A stretch of 64,000 nt of DNA from Thiohalobacter thiocyanaticus (GTDB taxonomy: Bacteria > Pseudomonadota > Gammaproteobacteria > Thiohalobacterales > Thiohalobacteraceae). Shown piece by piece: positions 45,546 to 54,790 of the stretch. The stretch spans positions 2,294,001 through 2,358,000 of the forward strand of contig NZ_AP018052.1 of the NCBI RefSeq assembly GCF_002356355.1, written 5' to 3'. The stretch's first letter is position 1; each line of letters opens with the position of its first letter. Position numbers and translations under genes: made by a program. Below the pieces are notes generated by a model. That model was not told where the DNA came from and ran no database searches. It was given only the letters and a program-made list of their open reading frames with translations.

Positions 45546-46451
45546 TCAAGCCTTCGAAGTGAACGGCACTAATCCAAACCTTGATCTTCCCATTAATCCT
45601 AGCAATACACCAACACCACTAAGAAGAAGCAGTAGCGGTGCTGGTAGAGGCACTGCACTTACAGCTAATGCTACACCATCCTGTGAAGCGGCACTGAATC
45701 CACTCAGATTCGTTGCATCCCCCGTCATCGGGTCAATTGCAAAGGTTCCCCACATATTCGTCCCGTAGAGCGTCCCGTCTCCGTAGGCTAGCGCCACCCC
45801 GTCTTGGGAGGCCGCGTTGAATCCACTCAGATTAGCTGCATCTCCCGTCAACGGGTCAATTGCGAAGGTACCCCACATATTCGTCCCATAGAGCGTCCCG
45901 TCTCCGTAGGCTAGCGCTACCCCGTCCTGCGAAGCGGCACTGAATCCGCTCAGATTCGTTGCAGCCCCGGTCAGCGGGTCAATCGCAAAGGTACCCCACA
46001 TATTCGTCCCATACAAAGTCCCGCCCCCGTAGGCTAGCGCCACCCCGTCCTGCGAAGCGGCGCTGAATCCACTCAGGTTCGTTGCAGTCCCGGTCAGCGG
46101 ATCGATTGCAAAAGTGCCCCACATATTCGTCCCATAGAGCGTCCCGTCTCCGTAGGCTAGCGCCACCCCGTCCTGCGAAGCGGCACTGAATCCGCTCAGA
46201 TTCGTTGCAGTCCCGGTCAGCGGGTCAATCGCAAAGGTACCCCACATATTCGTCCCATACAAAGTCCCGCCCCCGTAGGCAAGCGCTACCCCGTCCTGGG
46301 AGGCCGCATTGAATACGCTAAGATTCGCTGCATCTCCCGTCAGCGGGTCAATTGCAAAGGTTCCCCATAAGTGTGTCCCATATATCGTGCTTGCTAAAAC
46401 GTTCTTGGTAAGGACCAATATTACAATAAATGAGATTTTGTATATTTTCAT
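45546..46451 (-). CDS. Secreted protein of six 41-residue repeats with a VPLPA C-terminal sorting signal
   Basis: 301 residues. The signal peptide is 1-20 (MKIYKISFIVILVLTKNVLA). Six nearly identical 41-residue units follow (22-264). Each reads like TLYGTNMWGTFAIDP, then LTGTATNLSGFSAASQDGVA, then LAYGDG. Unit length and the turn-rich GTxxWGTFAIDPLTG pattern suit blades of a six-bladed beta-propeller. The tail VPLPAPLLLLLSGVGVLLGL plus MGRSR is a PEP-CTERM-type sorting signal (motif, membrane helix, basic end). That implies an exosortase elsewhere in the genome. Function unknown; extracellular matrix or surface role possible. Confidence 0.8.
   Translation of the reverse strand: MKIYKISFIVILVLTKNVLASTIYGTHLWGTFAIDPLTGDAANLSVFNAASQDGVALAYGGGTLYGTNMWGTFAIDPLTGTATNLSGFSAASQDGVALAYGDGTLYGTNMWGTFAIDPLTGTATNLSGFSAASQDGVALAYGGGTLYGTNMWGTFAIDPLTGAATNLSGFSAASQDGVALAYGDGTLYGTNMWGTFAIDPLTGDAANLSGFNAASQDGVALAYGDGTLYGTNMWGTFAIDPMTGDATNLSGFSAASQDGVALAVSAVPLPAPLLLLLSGVGVLLGLMGRSRFGLVPFTSKA
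45660..46388. repeat. Six tandem 123-bp repeats inside the secreted-protein gene
   Basis: Landmark words such as CCGTAGGCTAGCGC recur every 123 bases (45781, 45904, 46027, 46150, 46273). Unit-to-unit changes are few, and some (YGGG or YGDG at unit ends) alternate, which suggests recent amplification, partly of pairs. Confidence 0.9.
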
Positions 46452-46552
46452 GATCGCACCGTTATTGTTCTTAAAAGACAGGCATTCTTTACCCGTTGCG
46501 TCTGCCTACATTGTAGAAATCCAGTTTGAAGTCAGCTCTTGTCTGGAGAGAG

Positions 46553-47647
46553 TCAGCCACTATTCCACTTCGAGAAGTACGTTTTCAGCCGTTCCACCGT
46601 ATGTCGCCATTTTGGTGTAGTAGGCTGGCAAACCGTATTCTGATTGCCAAACAAGCCAATTTCGTTCACCGCCTTGGACTCAGGCACCGTATCCAGCCAG
46701 TCAACACGAACGAAACATTCTGCCTTATCCGGATCATCAGCATTTTTCTTGTACAGTTCTGCAAATTTGAGTACGTCCAGCGCAGGCTTTTCACCTTCAG
46801 CGGTTTGCACTGTAAACTCCTTGACCGGCTGCACGGCCTCCGTAACACGCCCGACACCGACATAGCCCGTCTTTGGCACTTTCACCCATACCCGATCGCC
46901 AGGTGATAGCAGTTTCAACGTCTGGCTGTACCAACTCCCGCCACCCGCGCTGATAAAGCCATACTGGCGCGCATCTTCCCAACTACGGGAGTTCATATCC
47001 CCAAAGGAGACATAATACTCTCCATTCCAGGGCTCGTTCTCTGCCTTGGACTTGCTGGTACTTGCTACATTCACCTGTGTCTCGCCGGGATCAATCAGCC
47101 AGGCGCGACTCAAAAATTGCTCATCGCCATGCAGGAATACCTGGAAGAAAACAGCATTGATAGCAATATCGCGGGCATTGAGATAACCGATAATACGTTC
47201 AGTAGCGGGATCGAGTTCTGCGGCAACAATAATGATCTGATGCGATTGGTTAAGGTTTTCCTCATCCAAATCCGCGCCAAAATGATGCTGAAAATCCTCC
47301 TCAAGCTTCCCACCGTTGGAAAATCGCTGATAGATTTGTGCGATTCTATCAGTAGTCAGCTGCTCTACCCACGAGGCATAGTCCAGCGACTGAGCGATGA
47401 CCTCGCGTGGGGTGCGGTTTCGCTTGAGTTCAATCAACACAAGCGAGCTATCGGGCGCAATAGCCAGCAGGTCGATGCGACCACCATGACTGGTGGACTC
47501 TTGCCTGCCAATCAACAGCCACTCACCGGAAAGGATGCGAGGATCAGTCACAATCATATCTTCCAACTGCTGTTCACTCGCGAGGTGGCTGGTGGGAAGT
47601 GCGACGGGGGCTTCACCGACCTTCCAAATAGCGTGTTGTATCGGCAT
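46553..47647 (-). CDS. NucS/DUF91-like nuclease with C-terminal EVE/PUA-like domain
   Basis: 364 residues. The N-terminal PD-D/EXK fold reads GRIDLLAIAPDSSLVLIELK with D59, E73 and K75, plus a Q-rich helix (EVIAQSLDYASWV, Q86) as in endonuclease NucS. A middle part (about 125-200) precedes a C-terminal region with LLSPGDRVWVKVPKTGYVGV, similar in layout to EVE/PUA-like modules that bind modified bases. AAGGA lies 8 bases before the ATG. Fusion of such parts is common in restriction of modified DNA. It sits in the defence island next to the DRT gene. The EVE call is inference. Confidence 0.7.
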   Translation of the reverse strand: MPIQHAIWKVGEAPVALPTSHLASEQQLEDMIVTDPRILSGEWLLIGRQESTSHGGRIDLLAIAPDSSLVLIELKRNRTPREVIAQSLDYASWVEQLTTDRIAQIYQRFSNGGKLEEDFQHHFGADLDEENLNQSHQIIIVAAELDPATERIIGYLNARDIAINAVFFQVFLHGDEQFLSRAWLIDPGETQVNVASTSKSKAENEPWNGEYYVSFGDMNSRSWEDARQYGFISAGGGSWYSQTLKLLSPGDRVWVKVPKTGYVGVGRVTEAVQPVKEFTVQTAEGEKPALDVLKFAELYKKNADDPDKAECFVRVDWLDTVPESKAVNEIGLFGNQNTVCQPTTPKWRHTVERLKTYFSKWNSG

Positions 47648-47765
47648 TATTATTTTCCTTGATTGAGCTAGCCACAGTCACAGTAGTCGAACGATCTGGC
47701 TCAATGAGTATAACCTGGCCTGATTCCGCCTACTGGCGCCACAAAAACACTTCCTATTGACACTG

Positions 47766-50700
47766 TTACCCAGCAGGTTGTGTTTTAATTTCTTTGAGCT
47801 TTGTACTTGCCTTTCTTTTAAATGCGGCGAGATCAAGATCTGCCACATTTATTGAAATCTGGTCTGTGCCGTGTGCATGTGAAATAAGACGCTCATACGG
47901 TTGCTTATATGGTGCCTGAATTGTAGAGCCCCCAAATTCGCCTTTATTCACCAATGCGACATGCTGATACATATGATAATGCAGAGCCGAGGCCATTGTA
48001 TCGAAGGTGGTTACGTCTTTGTTATGCGCAAGTATAACAAATAACTCTGACTTCCCCTTCAAATCACTAGCCAGCTTCAAGTCTGTTGCGTCATAGCAAA
48101 TTGACGCCGTTATCCTGAATGGCCCTTCGTCAAATCCATCGACTTCTATGATGTGCTGACAAGGCCTTTCAGGACTAACCCCAAGGTCAATCTCGTTGTC
48201 CGTAGGAAAAAGCTTGCCCTGATCACGCACTATCCATTGTCGCCCCGTTATTCTGTAATCCGGTATCAACCATCTAGCCAGGTTGACCAACTTCCCATTT
48301 CTTTCCGTAAACACCATACCGGCAAGTATCATTGAACGTGTTTTATCCGCCAGCTGCTTCAGAAGGTCTAAATCATCGAGGTGAACACCTAGTTCTGGAA
48401 ACACGATTAGGTCTGAAAACGGCCGATCTCCGTTGTTATCTGCATGTATTTTTGCTGCTAGCGTTTTATAAGTAATCCTGCATAACCGAGCCACATGTTC
48501 GCGGTTTGTATTTTTGATTAACGTGGAATTAAGCTCCGGATCTGCCTTCGAAAAGTCCGATCCTTTTGGTAACAATTGTTGTACGGTCACCAACCTGAAT
48601 TCCCTGGCCGCGCTCTCTCTCGGGCGCTGAACATTGGTAATTAGTCCGGGCATATCCGACGCGTAGCAATACGTGTCGTTCAGCACACCAAGCCGCGTTT
48701 CCACGGAAGCTTGCAGAGAATCCAGATCCTCAATCAGTCGAATGTCATCATGAACGACATGCGTAGATTCGAAACCGGGCCATTGCAGGCACTTTCTTAT
48801 CAACTCGGCTACCCAGTCCGTTACGGTAGCATACTCACCAACTAACGATTCTGGTGCATGCATCATCCCCATGCGCCGCTTAAACCATCCCGTTCGTAGC
48901 CCCTTATAACCGACAATTTTGCTCTTCTTCCACCGATTACTTGTAAAGTCATTCGAGCCAACAACGGCAGCACGCAATATCATTCCTATCCAATAGATCT
49001 CCGCTGAGTCCGAGATTTCCGAATTAATCCACGATGGCGTATCAAAGCGCGGGTCGGTATTGTGTATACTTTTAGCAGTGGATTTTAAACTCACTTCAGG
49101 CCGCCAAAGCTCTGCCCAATCGCTCTTCTTGGCTTGCACTTGCCCAATGATCAATTTGTCAGGAGCTATTCCTAGCGCAAGGCGGTCACAACGAATACCA
49201 TCAATAAGCGCTAAAACCAGCTTTAATAGACCCGCTTCATGGATAAAGCCGTTGTTATCAGAGACGATTATTTTAGATAGGCGCTGCTGGACGTTTGGGC
49301 TTGGCACACCACCACTCGTAACAGGGATCGCCCACTGAAATTCATCCAGCAATTCCTTATTTGTTTTCTGGCGCTTTAGGCGTCTCCATAAACTAATCCA
49401 GAAATCCCCACCGCGAAGGGCAAAATCTTCAAGCACTCGCCTTTTCAGTGGCAAATCTACCACATCCATTTGCTCAGCCAGGAGAGATGCTACCGAATCA
49501 TTATTTCCCGTGATCTGCGCTGCTACTTCGTATAGCGCGAGGTTCTGGCGATGAAGCTTCATTGCTGAACCAGCGAGGATGGTATGCAACATCCTTTGTA
49601 TAGACCCGTCTGATTCCTGGCGCCGGACGGGTTTCTGCATAACGGCCAGCAACAGAAGCGCCTGTCTCTCTACAAACCCCGGCACCGAAGTTGCTGCAAT
49701 CGTCCTTTGCGCATAGCGTGTGGCAAGATCGAGCATGGCGTCTGGGTCCGATGTCGACGGATAATCAATCCGTTGAAAATATCCATGGAAATCCACACAA
49801 CTTCGGAATAGATCAGCGAGTAGATATTCAGCCTGTGCAGCGGTGATAGCATCAGAATCGCCACCACCGAAGTTTGTGCGGCGGAATATCGCTTCGAAAA
49901 CAGGCTCTGCCAACAGGGGAGAGGGAAATATTTCAAGGGCTTTCCGCAAAACCAGGGCCAACGATGGATCTTGCATCCACGCCCAAATAAGCTTCTTCGC
50001 GAGCAGCTCACTTTCATTATCAAGGGGAGTAACGCCTGTATCCAATACCTCACCCGCGATCTTGCGCTTGTTACGCATCACAGCCTCAAGTCGGTTTGCT
50101 GCAAAGCGCTTCAACGTGTCATGACGAACATCGTGATCAAATTTCGCCAATTTGAGCAGCGCGTTATCCTTCGTCATCTCTGTCATTACAGGGATATCAT
50201 CAGTTTTCAGTGTCAACAATCCCTCAAGTACACCCATGACGCTATCGAGAGTATCTCTGTCAGCAGGGCCGCTAATATCCTCTTGAAGACTCCTAATTCG
50301 TTCCGATAGTGTTCCCTTGTTATCGAGATCAGACAACGTGGTAACCTGAGTTTTTCCTTCATTTAACTCAAGAGATTCACCACCGAACTTGTGTAGCTTT
50401 TCGCAAACCCAATGGTTTACCTTATCCCCCAAAAACTCGCTGTCAATATCTACATCCAAACTGAAAACAAGCCGAATATCGTCCACATAACGGCAATAAT
50501 CATGTAGAACAACTCCGGTGTTATTCGGAAGCGACTTTCCGATCTGCTTTCCAATAGCGGCATCAAACTCATGAAGATAGGCATTGGCGAAAAATCCCGC
50601 TGCAACCAGACCCTGCGGCAAACCGTTTCCGAGTTTGACAGATAAACTCTCCGCGACCTGATGATCTTTGTCACGCCAGCGCCAATCGAATATTCGACCC

Positions 50701-51476
50701 AAAGCTGACCAGAATTCCGAATCTAGCTCTTCCTCATAAAATTCCCGAGCGAGCTTTTGCAATCGTTCACTAAGAAGCTTCCGATCAATGCAATCGTAGA
50801 ATTTCGACAGATCGAGACTGACGATAAATACATGCTCTTCATCAGTCTGGTTCAACGCAACCGAGCGCCCAATAGCTACAGGGCGTTTGAGAAATGCCTG
50901 ATAGTCTGTAAAGAACTTCCTATAAGTTTCACCGTTCCCCCACCGGAACCAGGCCTGATCGTCTCTCCAATCACACATAAGTCGGTTGCCATAGCTATAT
51001 ACCTTATTATTTCTGGCTTCGAATGGATTGGAATTATCACAATCACCTTGGGCGGTTTCTACAACATCAGCCAAGCAAAGCATAGCGGCTGTGGCCCACG
51101 TTTGGTCTCGAATACTCAAGTGTGCCAGGGGCCTGATCGGTGGTTTATTAAGACGAACCTTAGCGGCCTCATCATCTAAACGACTTTCCGCTAACCAGCC
51201 ATGTTTCTCATCAATAACCCATTTTTCACTCTTCGCAGCGGGGATAAGCTCTACCGGATACGGACATACATCGACCAAACGAATATCGTCGGCCCAACTC
51301 TTGGCGTTGGCTTCCAAACCGAGCGCAGATATATCGAGAGCCAAAGTATCGGCGTACCAATTGTGCGTACGCATATAGGCGTGGGTCTTCTTCCATGCCT
51401 GCGCCATTACCACACTGTCTGCAAGATGTTCAAGCGTTGGCTTTAGTTTTCTATACTTGTCTGCAATGAGTTTCAC
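47766..51476 (-). CDS. Reverse transcriptase-nitrilase fusion, defence system DRT type 1 (UG1)
   Basis: 1236 residues. The N-terminal reverse transcriptase has FIVSLDLSKFYDCID (motif A, D222), GLPQGLVAAGFFANAYL (285-301) and RYVDDIRLVF with the catalytic YVDD at 330-333. A long helical middle (about 400-1000) has no recognised domain. The C-terminal carbon-nitrogen hydrolase has the glutamate in VFPELG (E1028) and the nucleophile cysteine in ASICYD (C1127); a lysine at about 1088 is a candidate third residue but is not exactly placed. This architecture is the one described for DRT type 1 antiphage reverse transcriptases (Gao and colleagues, 2020). The start is a GTG. It follows hsdS by 58 bases on the same strand, so it is probably co-transcribed with the restriction system. 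Confidence 0.88.
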   Translation of the reverse strand: MKLIADKYRKLKPTLEHLADSVVMAQAWKKTHAYMRTHNWYADTLALDISALGLEANAKSWADDIRLVDVCPYPVELIPAAKSEKWVIDEKHGWLAESRLDDEAAKVRLNKPPIRPLAHLSIRDQTWATAAMLCLADVVETAQGDCDNSNPFEARNNKVYSYGNRLMCDWRDDQAWFRWGNGETYRKFFTDYQAFLKRPVAIGRSVALNQTDEEHVFIVSLDLSKFYDCIDRKLLSERLQKLAREFYEEELDSEFWSALGRIFDWRWRDKDHQVAESLSVKLGNGLPQGLVAAGFFANAYLHEFDAAIGKQIGKSLPNNTGVVLHDYCRYVDDIRLVFSLDVDIDSEFLGDKVNHWVCEKLHKFGGESLELNEGKTQVTTLSDLDNKGTLSERIRSLQEDISGPADRDTLDSVMGVLEGLLTLKTDDIPVMTEMTKDNALLKLAKFDHDVRHDTLKRFAANRLEAVMRNKRKIAGEVLDTGVTPLDNESELLAKKLIWAWMQDPSLALVLRKALEIFPSPLLAEPVFEAIFRRTNFGGGDSDAITAAQAEYLLADLFRSCVDFHGYFQRIDYPSTSDPDAMLDLATRYAQRTIAATSVPGFVERQALLLLAVMQKPVRRQESDGSIQRMLHTILAGSAMKLHRQNLALYEVAAQITGNNDSVASLLAEQMDVVDLPLKRRVLEDFALRGGDFWISLWRRLKRQKTNKELLDEFQWAIPVTSGGVPSPNVQQRLSKIIVSDNNGFIHEAGLLKLVLALIDGIRCDRLALGIAPDKLIIGQVQAKKSDWAELWRPEVSLKSTAKSIHNTDPRFDTPSWINSEISDSAEIYWIGMILRAAVVGSNDFTSNRWKKSKIVGYKGLRTGWFKRRMGMMHAPESLVGEYATVTDWVAELIRKCLQWPGFESTHVVHDDIRLIEDLDSLQASVETRLGVLNDTYCYASDMPGLITNVQRPRESAAREFRLVTVQQLLPKGSDFSKADPELNSTLIKNTNREHVARLCRITYKTLAAKIHADNNGDRPFSDLIVFPELGVHLDDLDLLKQLADKTRSMILAGMVFTERNGKLVNLARWLIPDYRITGRQWIVRDQGKLFPTDNEIDLGVSPERPCQHIIEVDGFDEGPFRITASICYDATDLKLASDLKGKSELFVILAHNKDVTTFDTMASALHYHMYQHVALVNKGEFGGSTIQAPYKQPYERLISHAHGTDQISINVADLDLAAFKRKASTKLKEIKTQPAG

Positions 51477-51534
51477 GGCCGCATAATTCCTTATGGCGCT
51501 TCATGCGTCATTATTACCGCTCGTTTTGCGTACC

Positions 51535-53289
51535 TTAGGCCACAGCTTGCTCTACGATGGCGTCGGCGAAATGCCTTTGGGTGTTTTGGGCGTCGGCGAG
51601 GCGCGACTTGAGCGCGTCGCACAGGAACATGAGTTCATCGACTTTGGCGACGATGCGGTGTTGTTCTGCAAGCGGTGGCAACGGAAAAATAGTACTAGCC
51701 AGGCGATTTAGTGCCATTTTTTGTACGCCGACTTGCTTGGTCTTATCTATAAATTGTTCCTGGCAAAATGCGGTAGAAAGCGCCTTGTATAGATAAATTT
51801 TTGAAACGAAGAATGGAGTAAGCCGTGCGGCATTTTCTGTTAAGTTCATTCCATCAAATTTATCCGGCACAAGGCCGCACTTTCCAATGGTCGCGCCAAC
51901 AATAGTCATGTAGATGTCGTTTTTAGTAATGATGTACTGACTAATCTTCGAGTACATCGCTTCGTCGATGTACCTTAAATCCGAATCATCAATTGCCCCA
52001 TCTTTCATATCGCTAACGCGTATGTAAATATAAGGGGTTGGATTAGACAAAAGTTGGTAGCCGTTCGATACACGCTTACCCCCTCGAATGTGAACCACCT
52101 GACCAAGCCTTACCCATTCCCATCCGTTCTTTTGCTCAAATGGCTTTTCATCCTCGCCTATCTCGGGCAACTTTTTCTCTTTCCTTATCTTTTTCTCTTT
52201 AACCAACCGCGTTTTTTCTTTGGCAATCTTTTCCAGCAACACACTCGCTGGTTCGTCGTTAGGGTCCTGGGGGACAAGCTTGCCCATGATGGCGAGTTGG
52301 AGGATGGTTTGTTTGAGTTGGTCGATACTGTGCTCGGTGGCGAACAGGGTGTCGAAGTGGCTGGCGATGCGGCTCCAGGCTTCGTCGAGGTCGTCTGCCG
52401 ATTCGACGCTCGTCAGCGTGGCGAGCAGGGTCTCGACCAGGGCTTGGTGGGCTTCGAGGCTGTGGGTCTGTTGTTGTTCCAGTTGGTCGCACAGAGCCAT
52501 GAGTTCGTCGACTTTGGAGACGATGCGGTGTTGTTCTGCTAACGGAGGAATTACCACAGGCAGTATATATGCTTCGTTACGACTTAGACCTGGCTTTATT
52601 CCTTTTCCTAAATTATCTAGCCCAAGTGTATGAAAGAGTTTAAATGTGAACTCCAAATCCATTGCACTAGGTGGAACGACACTGTAAGCAACATCAGTTA
52701 CCCAGCAGCCATCACTTAGACATAAATTCAAAGCCCCAGCAGATCCTTTTCTACCAACCACTATGCACGGGCTCTCTATACTGTATTCGTTGTGCGTGCC
52801 TACTACACCATTTGAACCATATACAGGATATTCTCCGGTATTACTTCTTTTTACTTGGGGTAAATTGTTACCATATTCAAGTTCGAAAATATTTCCAAAT
52901 CGAGCCCACTCCCATCCGACAGGCAATGCATATGGAATTTCATCTTTAGAAATTTTAGAAAGTGGTTGCGGTTTTTTAATTTTTCCTTCTTTTATCAACC
53001 GCGTCTTTTCGTCCGCGATCTTTTCCAGCAACACGCTTGCCGGTTCGTCGTTGGGGTCCTGCGACACCAGCTTGCCGCGTACGGCCAGTTCAAGGATCAG
53101 CTCGCGGAGTTTCTTGATGCCGTAGCCTTGCTGCTTGCCGTTGCTGCCACGCCCGGTGATGGACTTTGTGAGGATGGCCGAGGTCCAGAGGTCAAGGTTA
53201 TCGGTGACTGGATTCCGGCTTTTGCCGGAATGACAAGGCTGATTGTATTCCGGATTCACGCCTGTGCGGGGATGACGCTTTTCGTTCAT
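51535..53289 (-). CDS. hsdS: Type I restriction specificity subunit HsdS
   Basis: 584 residues with two target-recognition domains (about 120-260 and 385-545). Conserved repeats flank each: LRELILELAVRGKLVSQDPN and QTILQLAIMGKLVPQDPN before, IPPLAEQHRIVSKVDELMALC and LPPLAEQHRIVAKVDELMFLC after. The TRDs decide the bipartite methylation/cleavage site, which cannot be read from sequence. The start at 53289 is supported by the four-base overlap with hsdM (ATGA). Residues about 5-27 (HPRTGVNPEYNQPCHSGKSR onward) are the translation of a family C palindromic repeat, not normal HsdS sequence. Confidence 0.95.
   Translation of the reverse strand: MNEKRHPRTGVNPEYNQPCHSGKSRNPVTDNLDLWTSAILTKSITGRGSNGKQQGYGIKKLRELILELAVRGKLVSQDPNDEPASVLLEKIADEKTRLIKEGKIKKPQPLSKISKDEIPYALPVGWEWARFGNIFELEYGNNLPQVKRSNTGEYPVYGSNGVVGTHNEYSIESPCIVVGRKGSAGALNLCLSDGCWVTDVAYSVVPPSAMDLEFTFKLFHTLGLDNLGKGIKPGLSRNEAYILPVVIPPLAEQHRIVSKVDELMALCDQLEQQQTHSLEAHQALVETLLATLTSVESADDLDEAWSRIASHFDTLFATEHSIDQLKQTILQLAIMGKLVPQDPNDEPASVLLEKIAKEKTRLVKEKKIRKEKKLPEIGEDEKPFEQKNGWEWVRLGQVVHIRGGKRVSNGYQLLSNPTPYIYIRVSDMKDGAIDDSDLRYIDEAMYSKISQYIITKNDIYMTIVGATIGKCGLVPDKFDGMNLTENAARLTPFFVSKIYLYKALSTAFCQEQFIDKTKQVGVQKMALNRLASTIFPLPPLAEQHRIVAKVDELMFLCDALKSRLADAQNTQRHFADAIVEQAVA
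53209..53277. repeat. Family C repeat inside the hsdS coding region
   Basis: GATTCCGGC-tttt-GCCGGAATGAC (53211-53234) and GGATTCACGCCTGTGCGGGG ATGACG (53252-53277) match the intergenic family C units. Read on the minus strand they stay open in frame with hsdS. Confidence 0.8.
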
Positions 53290-54764
53290 ACCCTCTCCCC
53301 ACTCAATGCCTGTTGCAGAATGTGCTTGAGCTGGTTGCGCAGATCGCTGATTTCGGCCTGTTGCTTTTCATATTTCTGCAACAGTTCGTCCGGGTCGTGG
53401 CTGACCTGCTCGCCGACGTGAGGGTTTTTGATGTCGAGGTTGTAGTTGCGGGCGATGATCTCATCGATGCCGACCTTCCAGGCCTGTTCGGTCTGTTTGC
53501 GTTTCTTGAATCCATTGGCCTCTTCGCCCCACCATTTGATTTCGGCCTCAAATTCCTCGAAACGCATGGGCTTGGTTTTGTTGTAGCTCTTGACGCCTTC
53601 GGGATAGGGGTGTTCGTAGTACCAGACCTGTTTCGTAGGCGTGCCCTTGGTGAAGAACAGCAGGTTGGTCTTGATGCCGGTGTAGGGATTGAACACACCG
53701 TTGGGCAGGCGCACGATGGTGTGTAGGTTGCACTCTTCCAGCAGGGTCTGTTTGAGACGGGTTTTCATACCTTCGCCGAACAGGAAGCCATCTGGCAGCA
53801 CTACAGCGGCACGGCCGCCGTCCTTGAGCAGCTTGATAATGAGCGCCATGAATAGGTCGGCGGTTTCGCGGGTGCGGAAGTGGGACGGGAAGTTGTTTTC
53901 GATGCCGTCTTCTTCCATGCCGCCGAAGGGCGGGTTGGTGACGATGACGTTGACGCGGTCGGCGTTGCCGTAGTCCTTGTAAGGGCGGCTCAGGGTGTTG
54001 TCGTGTCTGATATTGGTAGGGGTATCGATGCCGTGCAGGATCATGTTGGTGACGGCCAGCATGTGCGGCAAGGCCTTTTTCTCCACACCGTGAATCGATG
54101 CTTGCAGGGTATCTTCGTCCGCGTGGCTTTTTACATAATTCTCACGCTTGTGATCGATGGTGCAGGTAAGAAAACCGCCGGTACCACATGCGGGATCGAG
54201 CACTTTCTCGTCCAGTTTGGGGTCAACGCGGTTGACGATGAAGCGAGTGACGGCTCGTGGCGTGTAGAACTCTCCGGCGTTCCCAGCGCTTTGCAGATCT
54301 TTGAGGATTTGCTCGTAGATACTGCCGAAGGTGTGACGATCACTCGTATTGTTGAAGTTGATTTCGCTGATCTTGTTGATTACCTGGCGGATCAGTGTGC
54401 CGGACTTCATGTAGTTGTAGGCGTCTTCGAACACTCCCCGTACCACCTGGGCGCGCTTGCCCTGGGCGCCGCTGGTGGGCAGCTTTTCCTTCAGATAGGG
54501 GAACAGTTGCACGTTGACGAAATCGGCCAGCTCCTCGCCAGTCATGCCTTCGGGGTCAGCGGCCCAGGCGCGCCAGCGCAAATGCTTGGGTAGCGGCGAT
54601 TTGTAGTTGTCTTCCAGCAGCTCCAGCTCGGCCTCGCGGTCGTCGAAGATCTTGAGGAAGAACATCCACACCAACTGACTGATGCGCTGTGCATCGCCGT
54701 CAACGCCGACATCCTTGCGCATGATGTCCTGGATGGATTTGATAATGCCGCTAACGTTGCTCAT
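53286..54764 (-). CDS. hsdM: Type I restriction methyltransferase subunit HsdM
   Basis: 492 residues. N6-adenine methyltransferase with SAM motif I VLDPACGTGGFL (about 190-200) and catalytic motif IV NPPF (about 272-275). The N-terminal helical domain (DIMRKDVGVDGDAQRISQLV) and AGEFYTPRAV are typical of HsdM. With HsdS it methylates host DNA; with HsdR it cuts unmethylated DNA. hsdR is 26 bases upstream and hsdS overlaps downstream. Confidence 0.97.
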   Translation of the reverse strand: MSNVSGIIKSIQDIMRKDVGVDGDAQRISQLVWMFFLKIFDDREAELELLEDNYKSPLPKHLRWRAWAADPEGMTGEELADFVNVQLFPYLKEKLPTSGAQGKRAQVVRGVFEDAYNYMKSGTLIRQVINKISEINFNNTSDRHTFGSIYEQILKDLQSAGNAGEFYTPRAVTRFIVNRVDPKLDEKVLDPACGTGGFLTCTIDHKRENYVKSHADEDTLQASIHGVEKKALPHMLAVTNMILHGIDTPTNIRHDNTLSRPYKDYGNADRVNVIVTNPPFGGMEEDGIENNFPSHFRTRETADLFMALIIKLLKDGGRAAVVLPDGFLFGEGMKTRLKQTLLEECNLHTIVRLPNGVFNPYTGIKTNLLFFTKGTPTKQVWYYEHPYPEGVKSYNKTKPMRFEEFEAEIKWWGEEANGFKKRKQTEQAWKVGIDEIIARNYNLDIKNPHVGEQVSHDPDELLQKYEKQQAEISDLRNQLKHILQQALSGERV

Positions 54765-54790
54765 TTAGTCCTTACTCGCCTCAATTCTGG

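Noticed and set aside
45660-46388. CRISPR array
   Set aside because: The 123-bp repeats are contiguous and translate in frame within a signal-peptide protein; there are no spacers or cas genes.
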